Source: Exophiala sp. HKRS030
Taxonomy: Eukaryota; Ascomycota; Eurotiomycetes; Chaetothyriales; Herpotrichiellaceae
Reading direction: 5' to 3'
Assembly: GCA_023897205.1 (NCBI GenBank)
Contig: JAHWDD010000005.1
Coordinates: 372,001 to 436,000 of the forward strand
DNA: 64,000 bases
The notes under the pieces were generated by a model. The model was not told the DNA's origin and ran no database searches. It saw nothing but the letters and a program-made list of their open reading frames with translations. Of this stretch, positions 34,801-47,274 are shown one piece after another. Position 1 is the first letter of the stretch. Each line of letters opens with the position of its first letter. The position numbers and the translations under genes were made by a program.

Positions 34801-35038
34801 TTCTGACATTCCGTCATCGTGCCTGACGATGATCAAATAGCATCATGATTGATATTATTCGCCCGGTGTCGGAGCGATGCGGGCACACCTATGAGTCCGA
34901 GTTATCGTATTCGGTAGTTGCTTCATCGACCAGGAGTCATTCCTCTCCTCGTACTCGTACTACGTGCAATCTCAGTAGCAGACTCATGACCAAAAGTTGA
35001 CCGTACGAAGTTATTCTGTTCCCCTTTATTGTTCCTTG
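31865..35038. other. Long gene-poor spacer
   Basis: About 3.2 kb. The left part is the ApsA-like gene's promoter. From 33.4 kb on it holds TACTCCGTA/TACGGAGTA copies at 33483-33491 and 33626-33634, and related words near 33594, 33848 and 34664. The frames at 32320-33009 and 33246-34450 lack any protein family feature. Nothing further supported. Confidence 0.5.
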
Positions 35039-35839
35039 ATGTCGCTGTCTCAACCGCCCAAAGCCCTGTTGACCGACGTGTTTGGCACCGTCGTCGACTG
35101 GCGTAGCACGGTCGAGAAGCACCTCACGCTCTCCGCGTCTGAATCGCTCAACTCCTCCACCAAATCCATCCCCAGTGCTGTCCGCGCAGCCGCCTCGGAC
35201 GTATCCTGGCCTGCCGTGGCACAGTTGTGGCGCAACTCGTACTATGAGTTCACGCGCACCTACGACCCCAGCGCAAAGGACCGCACGGACTTCAAGACGG
35301 TGGACCAACACCACGTCGAGGCGCTGCACAAGATCCTCGTGGACCACGGCCTCGACGGTCTCTGGACCGACGAAGAGGTTCAAAAGATAAGTATGATATG
35401 GCACTTTCTAGACCCGTGGCCCGACTCCTCCTCAGGGTTGGCGCGGTTGAACCAGGCCTTCGTCACCGCCACCCTCAGCAACGGCAACACCAGCCTGCTC
35501 TCCGATTTGGCCCAGCACGGCTCGTTGCCGTATACTCACATTGTCTCGGCCGAGGACTTCGGCGCTTACAAACCGCATCCAAGTGTCTATCTGGGTGCCG
35601 CGAAGAAGCTCGGCGTCGAACCACAAGAGTGCGCTTTGATCGCCGCTCACTTGGGAGATCTCAAGGCAGCCCGCGGGTGCGGCTATCAGACAATATATAT
35701 CGCCAGGGCCCAAGAAGAGTCGTGGCCCTCCGAGGACACGGCAAAAGCCAAACGAGAAGGTTGGGTTGATATGTGGATTGGCCTGGACGAAGGCAAGGGA
35801 GGTTTTCTGGAAATTGCAAAAAGATTCGGGCTCGGTTGA
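35039..35839 (+). CDS. HAD-superfamily haloacid dehalogenase type II-like hydrolase
   Basis: Single exon of 266 residues. The frame begins upstream only at a TTG; the ATG at 35039 gives the expected N-terminus. Motif I is LLTDVFGTVVDW with nucleophile Asp13; motif II is TLSNGN (Ser147, Asn148); motif III is Lys178 in YKPHPSVYLGAAKKLG; motif IV is AAHLGDLKAARGCGY with Asp207. DVFGT(L/V)VDW is characteristic of type II (S)-2-haloacid dehalogenases, which hydrolyse 2-haloalkanoic acids through an aspartyl-ester intermediate. Many fungal members are of unknown substrate, so a general phosphatase or dehalogenase role cannot be chosen. It converges with the GST gene, 260 bp apart, with no other gene between. 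Confidence 0.9.
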   Translation: MSLSQPPKALLTDVFGTVVDWRSTVEKHLTLSASESLNSSTKSIPSAVRAAASDVSWPAVAQLWRNSYYEFTRTYDPSAKDRTDFKTVDQHHVEALHKILVDHGLDGLWTDEEVQKISMIWHFLDPWPDSSSGLARLNQAFVTATLSNGNTSLLSDLAQHGSLPYTHIVSAEDFGAYKPHPSVYLGAAKKLGVEPQECALIAAHLGDLKAARGCGYQTIYIARAQEESWPSEDTAKAKREGWVDMWIGLDEGKGGFLEIAKRFGLG

Positions 35840-36099
35840 TAATACAGGTCAGCTGAATCTCCCTCCTGCCTGGAATTTGCGATCACGAGTCTCCCCCGTG
35901 ATACGGCTGTTGGCGCGTCGTTGTCTTGAGAAACAATCGAATCATCAAATGTAGGCCACCATGGCTAATGGTAACAGTTACAATTCACTTTTGCCTGTGG
36001 CTGGGTCTAGATCATTCGCGAGCTTGAGCAAAGCAATGCCATACTAGATTTCACTTCAACTTTGCTGAGAACCAGGATTCCCCAACGTTCAACACCCAT

Positions 36100-37607
36100 T
36101 TACAAGGCTAAATGCATTGTCGGAGCACCCGACTTCTTCACTGCCTTCTTTGCGGCCTTGTACCATTTGGCATTCTCCTCACCGTACGTAGTGCGCCGCT
36201 TGATCATTCTGCGTGGATGGAACTCGCCATTCTCATCGAAACCTGTCTCATTGTCGTCATCGCCAGCTCTGGACGCTGACGGTGACCCCACGGTGGTACT
36301 CGTCATGGGACTTGCAACGCCATCGGTAGGCGAGTCGACATCTGCGCCAAAAATGGCGCCCATCCCGCGGCCTTCACCCTGAGCTGAGAAGGGGTTGTTG
36401 CTGGTCGGGCTGGCACCGACACCATTGCTATCGAGCCTGAGACCGTTGAACTTCTGAGCAGTGCCGTTGATGAGTTCCTTCTCTTCTTCATCGGTCAAAG
36501 GCTCGATATCTGGAACTGGTCCGCGCGGGATGATTACAGACCAACCAACATCGCTGCCACCGTGACTTTGGCGGCCCTTAGCTCGCAGGTAACCATACTT
36601 ATACACCTCGAAGAAGGTGGTCTTCTTGAAAACACCGCCATTCGTTCGATCAGACGTGTCCCAATACAGATTGCGGAGCCACTTCGACAATCGCGGATAA
36701 TCGTGCCTGATCATCTTGAGGTTGCAATTGAATATGTTATAGTATGCTACGTCGAAGCGTGCCATTGTCGTGTATAGCCTCACGTCAGCTTCAGTGAGGT
36801 GCTCGCCAAACAGGTACGGCTGGTGGTTCGGATCTGCAAGATGTGTTTCAAGTCGATCCAATGATTTGAAGAGTGGATAGACATTGGTATCGTACGCCTC
36901 TTGAGTTGTTGCGAAGCCGCACTTGTACACACCGTTGTTGACTGTGTTATAGACCCATTCATTCATCTCATCAATCTGTTTGCGAAGGTGTGCCGGATAG
37001 AATCCGCCTCCAGGCTTATTGACTTCACGCTGATCTGGCTCGAGGAACTCGTCGAAGCTGTCGTAGAGCATACGAATGATCTCGCTAGACTCATTGTTCA
37101 CGACTGTGTATGTTTTTTTATCCCATAAGACGGGGACTGTGAAGCGGCCATCGTACTGTGGGTCTGCTTTCAGGTAGAGTTGTTTCAGGCAGGTGAAGCC
37201 ATACAAAGGGTCGACGGGATCGGAGCCGTTGCGGCCGGTGAAGAGCCAGCCATTTTCGGTCAAGTTGAAGTCGGTCGTGATCAGCTGGATGAAGGGCTCG
37301 AGCGATTTGAGAGCGCGGACGAGAATAGTTCGGTGGGCCTGCGAGGACTGTCAGTGACTGCGCTTGTCGAGGATGGAAGTATACAAGAGGTCGAAGTACC
37401 CAGGGACAGCCATAGTTGACGTAGAGCGCATATCTATCCTTCTCGGGAGGAAACTTTGAACCGGGTTCTGTAGAGATGAAGTTGCGGAACTGACTCTCTT
37501 TGCGGCGGAAATGGCCATCGGCATCGGAGTGGGCATGAGTAGGACGCTGTGTCAAGGTTAGACGCAGCTTTGGTCTCAAGGTGTGGTGCTGGTACCGAGT
37601 CTCCCAT
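36100..37607 (-). CDS. Omega-type glutathione transferase / glutathionyl-hydroquinone reductase
   Basis: Three exons, 37607-37596 (12 nt), 37546-37400 and 37338-36100; 465 residues; introns of 49 nt (CTAAC branch) and 61 nt, both phase 0. The active-site block YALYVNYGCPW|AHRTILVRA, split by intron 2, carries Cys51 of the CPWAHR motif, the signature of Ecm4/Gto-type enzymes and bacterial PcpF-like reductases. ENGWLFTG, TVPVLWDK, NNESSEIIRM and GEHLTEADVRLYTTMARFD are the expected N- and C-domain blocks. These enzymes reduce glutathionyl-hydroquinones with GSH. After about residue 330 a ~135-residue polar tail continues (PFSAQGEGRGMGAIFGADVD, ending KKSGAPTMHLAL), absent from yeast Ecm4 (370 residues). 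The short first exon is inferred from splice motifs. Confidence 0.88.
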
Positions 37608-40600
37608 TGTGAATCTGTGGATGTGACGAGGAAATACCTTCTGTAATCACCTTGTTGAGCGACGATATGGATCAAACTGTGCTTGGAAGTGCTTAGATTA
37701 TTCGTCCGGTGGAGGAATAGACGAAGTAGCTTGGTCAAGGTACGCAACCCGGTTGATATTATTCGTAGAGCAATCCAACTCGATATGCGTGTAACACAGA
37801 TCACTAATTGAGGACAAGAGAAGGACGGAAAGAAAGCAAGATGGTTTGAAACTCAGCTCGGGCTGTGTCGACGTTGGTCCATCGGCCTGTCTCAGCTTGC
37901 AGATACTCCGTACGGTGCTTACTCGATCCTGGGCTTCAATTCCGCCCCGCAAAGTCCAGAAGTAGACCCCAGCCTGGTAACACGTGAATAACTGGCAGCC
38001 GCAGATTCGGACTCCGTATTGTGCTCGATCTGGAAGCTCAACCATTCATGAAGCTGAGAATAGAGGCTGAGGTCCGAGACTGTTTTGGGGGCCGGAGCAT
38101 CAAGTTGCATGTTTGGTTGGTTGCTGACTTTTGAGAAGCTCAAGAAGCTCAGGAAACTTCCCCATCGAGGGGCCTGACATCGACGTCATCGGATTGAAAT
38201 CCCGCAAGGACACATGCTGGACGCACGGTACATATGAGTTCACCGTGTTCGGTATTCCGTAGTGCTGGTGACAAAAGGACTCGAACTTATACTGAAGTCG
38301 ATACTCGAGAAGAGGTGAGTAATCACAACCAATAGTATATTCTATATCTGAGGTACCTGTGTTATATGCTCACCGAATACAAACTCTGCCTAATTGGTAA
38401 GCATTGGTTAACACAAGTTTCCCGGTGACCATCTACTATGTGTGTAAATACCTAAGGTACTCTGTAGGTGCCTAGGTGAGTGGCTCATTCAAACGGTATC
38501 TTCTCGTCACCGCCTCCCAACTGACTGGTGCTACCTCCGTACATTCGCACTTGGCCAATAGGTCTTTCAATATCGCGCCATAGTGCGCCCAATCATTTTG
38601 AGCTTCTCGCTCCGGACTCACAGTTGCCCAGCTCCTCAATTTCCGGGGTTGCTGGAGTATCGACGGAAACGTGCTTGACCACGATACAATGTACGGAGTG
38701 CTGTACGGAGATATGCTGCCCAACATTTGACTCACAGGGGCTTCTTCGCCTATTTCTTCACTTACGAGTACTCGTACGAGTTGACCTGCACCGTGCGAGC
38801 GGTAACTGCCGACCACTGAAGCCGAATTGACTTCCGCATCAGATGTCACCTCGCACTTTGTACAAGGGTATCTGGAAATATTCTCCATGAGACATCGACC
38901 AGCAAATCTCGTTAAAATCGGAGCAGAGGGATGCGCAGAAGAAACATCACACCTTGCTAAACGGCGTGTACAACAATGCTTTCACAGATCATTGTTTCAG
39001 TTTACCTGAAGCGGTTACTGCTTTAGCCTTATCGAGTGATCATCCATCGCGTAGATTGATTGAGCATTGCGGCGGTTGCACGATTAGGTCTCTCGGCCAA
39101 ATCCCTTCAAAGGCAAGAATGGCTGCTTTGACCCTATGCGCGGACCGGTTGAATTGGTGTTAGACTCAGGACAGAAAGACAATGGCACTGTCGAAATGCC
39201 CACGCTTAGAGATATGCCATCCCAACACAGATTCAGGTGTAGATGATGAAAAACGTGTTGTAGGTGTGGTGCTCCTGTGTTTGTATTTGTCAAGGGAACC
39301 AGCCGTTATCGAGCCACAACACAGATATGCCCATCCGTATCTTATCGTCTATCATTGCTTCAGCCTAGCCTAGGATATCTGCGACTGTTCTCATTGGCAT
39401 CGGTCGAAGCCTTGCAATGGCCTGGCAGGGCTCCGTTCCTGACGAGAACAGCTCCATGATTGAGAATGCAGAGCACATATTTTGTACGGATAGCACGAGG
39501 TAGATTGGCGAAAGGGCAGGCTTTCGTGTGGATCAACCCGTGAGCGATGCTCCCTACTCCGTACACTTTTTCCTTTACTACTTGTAAGAATCACTTCCGC
39601 TAGGATTTCGTTTATAATACTCTGTTGTTTCAGTGGGCGAAATCATGTGGCGTCAAGCCGATGCAGGGTACAGTTAATATCGGTTAACAAGGGCTGTGGA
39701 GTTCCAGCTGCGCAATCCTACCCTCGTGGTTGGATTTGGTCGATCAGATATGTGTTGAGCAACCTAATGATAAAGGCCTGAAGATGAAGGTTTGGTGAAC
39801 AAAGCACGAACTACGGCGGAAGTGCTGCTTCGGCTCAGTGGGTAAAGTGATCTACCTTGGTCGATGTGCTTCTCCTACCCATGTCACACGCATGATGGTA
39901 TTATGAGGTACGTGTGCTCTCACATGCCATGGAGAGAATGTTGGATCTGAAAATTCACACTGTAACCTTTGATAGGGTATCCATAGCAAGGAAAAGAACC
40001 TTCATCGTGAAACTCCATAACGCGAAGCCCACTTTAGTCCTCTTCTAGAAGACCATGCTGTGACTGATGAGCAACATGGTCCACAGTGCTACCCGAAGGG
40101 GGGGGTCCAACTACTCCGTATACAGTGCGATACGCATACTGTCGGTCGTGGGGGAAAGCGTCGAGGAGAAGTAATAAAGATATTTCAAAGCTCGACTGGT
40201 CTGAAGATAATTGCAGTATAACAAAATGCGAAGTTAGTAAAAAACCAGCACAACGGCCCCTCTGTAGGTCGGCGGCTGCAGCGGCGAAAACGATTCGCTG
40301 TATGCTGAGAGGTCTAACCGTTTCGAAGACTTCAGGCATGCAAGTTTGTTGACGGGAATCAATGGCCAATCCTATCATCAGAACTGGCATCTATCACCAC
40401 CTCATCATCGTGCAGAGAGGCAGGACAGGAAGGAGCTGTCGCCTACACCAGTGCTGTGCTAGAAGAGAGACTAGATAACAGACGAAGTTGCGTTAACCAG
40501 GACTGGACTGGTTAGCAGGGAATGAAATGGTACCTGGCCACCTTTGTTCACTGCAATACTCCGTACTGAACCCACCTTAGGAGGTTGACCCCATGGCAAA

Positions 40601-41891
40601 CAACGTACCAACCCTGGCCCGGCAATATATCACCTCTGAACCATTCTTACTCGGTCCTAGTTTGCGGTCCACGATGCATGGCTGCTGTCAGACGCAGAAA
40701 TGATGCAGGGTGCAAGGTGCCATGGCAGATATTCCCGTGTCGTGGCTCTGATCCCCTGGTGATAGAAACCATACTACGAGTAGTAGAAGGTCGCCTCGAA
40801 ATTTTCACAGATGCTTCTTTGTGTCCTCGCTTTCTCCCCCTTCCTACTCACGAAACAGCTATTATAGAGTCAACCACAATTCCCCGAAGCGACATGGACT
40901 CGGAATAACCATCTGGATCCTTGCAGAATAATACCAACACCAACCCCCCAGGCTCCTCCTCCTACTCCTCCTTCTATTGCCCTCCGTACATACTTGTATC
41001 GTACTTGTACCTACTACAAATCGACCGCTTTCTTCGGCGCCCCACAGCAGCCACTCGACCTTGCCATTATTGCCATTTGCCTTCTTCAAAATATTCCCTG
41101 GCCTCGACGATCTTCGATCAATAAAACACCGACTCTCCCGTCATCTTGACCTTGTATCCTTGCCCAGAATTCGACCCCCAAGAATCCAGACGCTCCTATT
41201 CCTCCCTGGTCCTTCTATCAAACACCGCCACTGGTTCCGAGCCGCAGGCCGATCATACTTCATACCCGCAAATCCGCCTATTTCACGAACCAACAGAAGC
41301 TCCGATTGCGCGTCTCAAGTTGCTCTGGTCGCCTTGGTCGCCTCTCTGTGTAAGAATTGTCTCTGAGCGTTGATTGACCATCTGGGACTGCCTGAACATT
41401 CTGTCCGCATTGCCCCGGTGGACACACGGTCTTCTCCAACGCTGAACTCTTTCCCTGCCGATCGCTTCCCGAAGCACGGATCCTCGCAATTAGCCGCACT
41501 TGACAACGAAGGACACAATCGAACATCCGGCTACTGAAACCCTTGTGCCCATAATCTTTCGGGCACTTGAAGAGAGGGAGTTTGGAACACAGGGAGACAC
41601 GATTTTTGTGATTCTAGTTCTCCTGCTCAAGTAAAGTCAAGGATCCAGAATCTAGTACAGTTCCTCTCCAGAACCCGCGTTCTTTGGAGGTCTAGGCCTC
41701 AGCACCCACTCTTTCGCCGATAGATCTCACCTTCGACCTTGATCGACTTATCCGCAACTGCGCCTGATCAGCAAGTCGTATGCACACGGAACTCCTGAAA
41801 GTTATTGAACAGGCCTGTAAAACATCTCTCAGTACACAGAATCGCAGATACCGTGGACGCTTTTGAAGTCAACCCCGGAAACCCTAAAAAC
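37608..41891. other. Long gene-poor spacer before rasB
   Basis: About 4.3 kb. The right 800 bp is a CT-rich leader of rasB. The rest holds TACTCCGTA copies at 37904-37912, 39554-39562, 40112-40120 and 40557-40565, and variants near 38011, 38530, 38692 and 38704. The 138-codon minus frame at 38472-38888 is discarded because it reads through these repeats. No tRNA or transposon signature seen. Confidence 0.5.
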
Positions 41892-42672
41892 ATGGCGGGG
41901 AAAATGACTCTGTATAAGCTGGTGGTGCTTGGAGACGGCGGCGTGGGAAAGACTGCTCTCACCATCCAGGTTGGTTGATCCTGCCCATCTTATGTGTATT
42001 GACTCGCCCGCTAATGCTCAGTAGTTATGCCTCAACCACTTCGTCGAGACCTACGATCCTACTATCGAAGATTCATACAGAAAGCAGGTCGTGATAGACC
42101 AGCAAGCGTGCATGCTTGAAGTTCTGGACACGGCAGGGCAGGAAGAGTATACTGCCCTCCGCGATCAGTGGATTAGAGACGGCGAAGGATTTATATTGGT
42201 GTACAGCATCACTTCAAGAAATTCGTTCAACAGAATACAAAAATTCCACTCGCAAGTACAAAGGGTCAAAGAGTCGGGCCATCCAAACTCGCCTACGGGA
42301 GCGAGTTATCTACCGACTCAAATGAATGCACCCACCTACACTGGTCCCGTTCCCATCATGCTGATTGGCAACAAAAGTGATAAACACCACGAACGGGAAG
42401 TTTCTTCGCAAGAAGGCCAAGCTCTCGCAAAAGAATTGGGTTGTGACTTTGTGGAAGCCTCTGCTAAAAATTGCATCAATGTTGAAAAGGCTTTTTACGA
42501 TGTTGTACGACAGTTGAGACGTCAACGACAGTCACCGATGAAGCAGATTGACCGCAAAGGTACCAACTATGGACCTTCTCCTGCGATCCGCAACAACCTT
42601 GACGCCGAGCACCCACGAATTTATCGTGAACATGGGAGAAAGCGAGGAGCAAACAAGTGTGTGATATTATGA
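41892..42672 (+). CDS. rasB: Ras-family GTPase, RasB type
   Basis: Two exons, 41892-41969 and 42025-42672; 241 residues. The 55-nt intron has a GTTGGT donor and CAGTAG acceptor. Motifs: G1 GDGGVGKT (14-21), effector loop [10 protein letters not shown]3 DTAGQEE (61-67), G4 NKSD (142-145), G5 SAK (172-174). The residue equivalent to Gly12 of H-Ras is Gly (wild type). The C-terminus is CVIL, a CAAX box whose Leu end favours geranylgeranylation. A loop of about 20 extra residues ([19 protein letters not shown]) sits before G4, as in Aspergillus RasB, which controls polar growth and branching. A RasGEF is encoded at 55-58 kb, but pairing of the two is not shown. Confidence 0.95.
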
Positions 42673-45600
42673 TTACGACTCGACCAGTTTGAACCTATAA
42701 AGCACTGGTTTCACGATGACTTATGACCAGGTGATGTTTAGCGATAGCGACATGTTTTACTTTCTAACTCGGTGTTCTGCACCGACTATTTGAGCGATCA
42801 ACGTTTGCCACGAGAGAATCACGAGCAACACTTATCGACCATGCACAAACAGATGCGACATCCAACACAGCTCGCATTCTCTCCATTTGGAGCCAAGAAA
42901 TGTCTGCCCCGAGTTTGGAGCGTCGGCTTTTCGTTTGACGCACGTGAACGAGCATTCTCTATGGTGTCAGGAACATGCTTCGCTCTAGGGCAGATTGACG
43001 AAGCCGCCGTTCTAACCTTTGTTGTGCCAGCGTACGAAACCGACGTAGTCAGCGAGTGCGAGGCATAACATGAAATTTCAATAAGTTATGCAAGCGACCG
43101 TGTTGTCTCGGCAATGATGAGCATAGCATCAATGCAGCAGACGAGCTCAGTATGAGGGCATTGTTAAGAAGCACCCCATGTGGTGTAGGCGAGGTTTTTG
43201 GGAGGACGGGATGGCTATGGCTAGTGCTTCAGTCACGCCCCCGAGCAGAAGCTCTACTCGTCCATGGCAAGGCACGCATCGAGCAATTCGCGTATTGAGA
43301 TTCAATATGGAACTCGGGAGGAGGGTATGGTGGAATCCCGGTTGAACCTGGGGAATATGGAGCTCAAGTTATCTCGTTTTCTGGGAGTGAGCACTGCGAA
43401 AAGTACCTAGTCTTCTGGTCGGAGGCTGGGGATGTCGAGGGTCAATTAGCTAGCTATCAAAGCCCAAGCAGGGGCGGGACATTGAAGAAAGATAGCTTCG
43501 GTCGTCGGTCCGACTGGAGAAGAAAAGCTGCATACCTAGCCTCTTTTGAGAAATCAACTAGCGGTGTCCCGGATACCATAGGTACACTTACGGAGCGATG
43601 CACAGTTTCGCGCGTAAGGTATTTTCCTGAGGTAGGTAGTTTCTAGTGTTGGTCAATTGCACCGAACCACAACCACAATTCCACCGACCAACGGCAAGAC
43701 TTGGCTCATTACGGAGTAGTACATACAGACATCTACTTGGCTACTTTGTATGTGTAAGGAGGTTAAGATGCCGTGTATCTCATGTGTATATGGGCCGAGG
43801 TGCCTTCATCGAGGTTATACGAGTTATCATTGGCGATTACGCAGTAATTGTACGGAGTACGACTGAGGGACACGGGGTGCTTTGAAACTTCCGCCTTACG
43901 GAGAGTACCTTTTACTGTACACCACGATTAGTAGGTAGGCTGAGAGAGGTACGGTCCTACCTGGCGCTGATCGACTACTACAATATTCCTTACTGTGACT
44001 TATTTACTCCGTAACCAGGGGGTTATAGCGAGCGAATATCAAACCGTGGTCGTAGTCCGTATTTGTGTGTGTGTCTGTGTGTCGTACTCCGTACCGAGGC
44101 CTCCGTATGTACTGTTGTTAACCGAAAAACGGTCCGAGTCTCGCGGCACACCTTCAATCCCCTGGTACCTAGAAAATTGTCCAAAACGGTCTTGCTGCTG
44201 ATTTTGAGCTTGTACAAGTACAGAAGAAGAAAAAAAAAGACACCACACCTGTTTGGAACGGGACGAAAGCGATTGGTTATGTACTTGGTATACACGGAGG
44301 AACAAAAGGGGGGGAGGAAGAGGAGGGGAGGTGGTTACAGTACTTTGTTTTTTCTTTCTTGTCTCGTAGCTTGGCTTTTTTTTGGTCGAGGACAAGCCGA
44401 GTCTTGTTGATCGTCGATTTGTCCTTCCGACACCTTTTCAAAACCCCCTTTCGCAAAATGTGACGCGATGCTCGATGGGCGAAGCGAGGGGACCAGGATT
44501 GGAATTCACGATATCCAGTATGTATCGTACCGAGTAGTTACCATGCGGTCCGTACTCGTAGACGAGTGTGCTCATCATGAGTACCCCGTATTATGGGAAT
44601 GCTCCGTACCTTCCCATTCAGCAAGGCCAGCAAGGGCCTTTTTTTGGGCCTTTTGCATATTTCCGTCAATGACACGCGGGGGGCGGGTTGGAAGGGGGAA
44701 ATAGGGGGGGCTAATAAGTCCATACTCCTTACTCGGATTCAGGTATAGGTAGGTAGGCAAAAGATACGGAGTACTCGGTAGTGAATTCACACTTCGTACA
44801 TCCGTTACAATAAAGTACGTGATGGCTTTTGCACAAAGTCGCTTACGATGTACTCTGTATCTACCTACCTCACCTGTTCGATACGAGGTACTCCGTACTC
44901 AAGTTTGCAAAAGTGGTGCCACCTCGTAATAAACTACCTTATCCAACCATCTTCTACCGGGATACTGTAACTACAAAGTACCCGAGTACCCTGTTACGCG
45001 GAGGTACTTGCCTACCTACCTGAACCTACAGAGTATATCGTTCCGTAGTATAATTGCCCCGGGAAAAAAAGGAAACACGAAGAATCCAAATCGAACCCAA
45101 CCAACGTACACTCCGTACTGTGATTGTAAAACAGACAACCAGGTACTGGAGTACAGTGCGTAGAACTGCAGTCTTCTTTAAGCGATGGTACGGCCCAGTG
45201 ATACCTACCTACGAATCAATCACATATAGCTTTCCCGAACCATGATTTGATTGGTGACCGAAAGGTTGGTCAGGTACTCGTAGTGAATCTTAGCAATGAT
45301 ACCTTGACCTCACTTAACAAACCATCATGACAGACCATAACTCAAAAGTGATTCCCCCGGAGAACTGGATGATCTGGTCTCCAGACATCCAGTACAACAA
45401 GCTAGCACATAGTCCCGGTCAATTAAATCAAAACAACAGTGTGTCGAGGAACAACTGCAACAATTGTATCTATGCATGAACGACTCGTGCCGACCTACTA
45501 GGCGTGGTTTGTTAAATCTCTCTCCATTCCCCTTCGCGACTGGCGGTCCATCGTCCCGCAACCGAGATGACCAGAGGCGGAGTGACCAAAAAAGGCCATC

Positions 45601-46897
45601 CCCGTTTACCCGTAGGCGGTTCGTAGAGAAGGGGGGCCTCTTGACTGAACCGCTGCTTTATTAGAAGCGAAGGTGTAGTGGAAAGGACAGATCATTTTGA
45701 GCTTTGAACAAAGTCACGCCCAAGGACTTGGTTTTGTTGTAGTGCCATCACCGTAGAATTCTGATTTGAGCACAGTGAATAGCCCAAGGACTGCAGTGTC
45801 CCTGCTAGGACTTCACTCAACACATACTGACTGTCAGGGGCAAGGGATGTTAATTTCAAGGCTGCGAGACCACTTCGGATGGTCTGGCGGATTGTAGTCT
45901 TCGCCTGGATGCTTACCCTAGATGGAGGAGTATAGTTTGAGGACACGGCAGATATGCTCCGTGTCCCTGTGTGGAAGGAGCTTTCGTGCAAGAGACAGCC
46001 GCCGCATATCTGATTGTGTACATGACTCTTGACGAGGTACATGTCTGGTATTCGGTGTAGACTTGACATGACTGAGCGGTCACGTTGTCAATGAAGAATT
46101 TACGCGTTCTCATAGGTCCAGGATCCATGCATCTGTCATACTTGCAGCTCCGTGCCCGATATGGAATTGAACCATCAATCGTACTCGAACCGAGGTGCTG
46201 GATTCAAGCCGGTCAAAGTCGTCCATATGATTGAGTGAATATTAGGAAATACAAATGAACGGGAATCGCCGCCCTGCCCGAGCTTCAAAAACATGCCCTA
46301 GGGAAGGACCGAGCCGCTCCTGGAAAGGCCGCGAGTGGCTTCATGCAAATTTCTGATGAACGGTGAACGTGTTCCAGACTCGAATGGCCATTCATCGGCA
46401 GAGACAGCGTATAGATGACAGGAGACTAGGCGAACAAAGGCACCATCAGAGTTGCACAAGGTTCCTGACCTTCCTTAATCGAATAGACGGCTTGGGGATT
46501 AAGTTGATTTTTCATTCCATTTCGTTGGTAGACCACCAGATTTTCGAAGATCGCAACCTCACTTGCTCCCCTTTTGACTTTCGAAGACTGTCCTTGGATT
46601 TTTAGACCGATAAAGTCCCGTCCCGAGGCTGGAAAAGTCATACAGCAAGAAGAGCTCGTACAAGCGACCAAAATTGCCACAGCATAGAACCGAAAGTCTA
46701 GGAAGAAAACCACAAATTTATTGTGCAAATGCATGCATCAAGTCCCAGATCAAAGAGCGCAATGCACTAACTTATGGATGACCAATTCGCAGGAAGGAGA
46801 GTTCGTACAATTCGGCAACCTGAAGGCCGAAGAGTGCTGGCAGAGTGCTGGCTGATCTGAATAAGATAAGTCACATCGGACTGTGAGTCTAGGCTCT
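42673..46897. other. Longest gene-poor spacer of the window
   Basis: About 4.2 kb. It is rich in TACTCCGTA/TACGGAGTA words and in TACCTACC/GGTAGGTA runs, mostly at 43.5-45.2 kb. It also holds a GT tract near 44062-44080 and A/G-rich runs near 44220-44330. All frames are short and none shows a family feature. No tRNA found; a loop near 46150-46200 looked tRNA-like but did not fold. Confidence 0.5.
43586..45120. repeat. Cluster of TACTCCGTA-type words and ACCT runs
   Basis: Exact TACTCCGTA or TACGGAGTA copies lie at 43710-43718, 43851-43859, 44005-44013, 44085-44093, 44765-44773 and 44889-44897; near copies at 43589, 43896 and 45109. Interspersed are ACCTACCT/AGGTAGGT runs near 43632, 43931, 44745, 44861 and 45009. 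None lies in an accepted gene. Confidence 0.8.
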
Positions 46898-47272
46898 TCA
46901 TGCGGTAGGCGTCGTGCAAAGCCCATTATCCAAGCTAGGAGGAAAGACCTTTTTGGCTTGTCTGAGGTAAGCTTCCCATCGATCAGCACAAAAGTTTTGT
47001 CGCTTGTTGTCGCACATCACACCAATTTCTCGGCGAGCAGCTGTTTGTTCAGCGAGACACATAGGCCAAGGTGACGATAGGTCAGAAGGTAATGCGACAA
47101 GGGCCTTCCAAATTCTGTTTTTGTCAGGATTCAATCCCGTCTGATTGTTGATGATATCCTGTAGGATTGAATCAAGGTTACGGCCCTTTTCGAGACTGCC
47201 CGTTGATAGCGTCCCGAGTTGTAATTGAACAATTGCCTGACAGTGGTCGTTATTTCCGTTCCTTGGGATCAT
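46898..47272 (-). CDS. Doubtful 124-codon ORF after the GRF gene
   Basis: An ATG at 47272, two bases after the TGA of the GRF gene, opens a frame in another phase on the same strand. The composition is balanced and protein-like (DSILQDIINNQTGLNPDKNR, then FCADRWEAYLRQAKKVFPP), unlike the low-complexity frames nearby. I recognise no family. It could be a chance frame in the 3' UTR, an alternative terminal exon of the GRF gene, or a remnant. There is no independent promoter space. Confidence 0.2.
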   Translation of the reverse strand: MIPRNGNNDHCQAIVQLQLGTLSTGSLEKGRNLDSILQDIINNQTGLNPDKNRIWKALVALPSDLSSPWPMCLAEQTAARREIGVMCDNKRQNFCADRWEAYLRQAKKVFPPSLDNGLCTTPTA

Positions 47273-47274
47273 GA

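Noticed and set aside
38472..38888. 138-codon minus-strand ORF with a true ATG
   Set aside because: It reads through several copies of the TACTCCGTA word and shows no protein family feature.
46130..46215. tRNA-like minus-strand segment with a GGTTCAATTCC T-loop
   Set aside because: A four-bp T-stem forms, but no matching acceptor stem or anticodon arm can be drawn.
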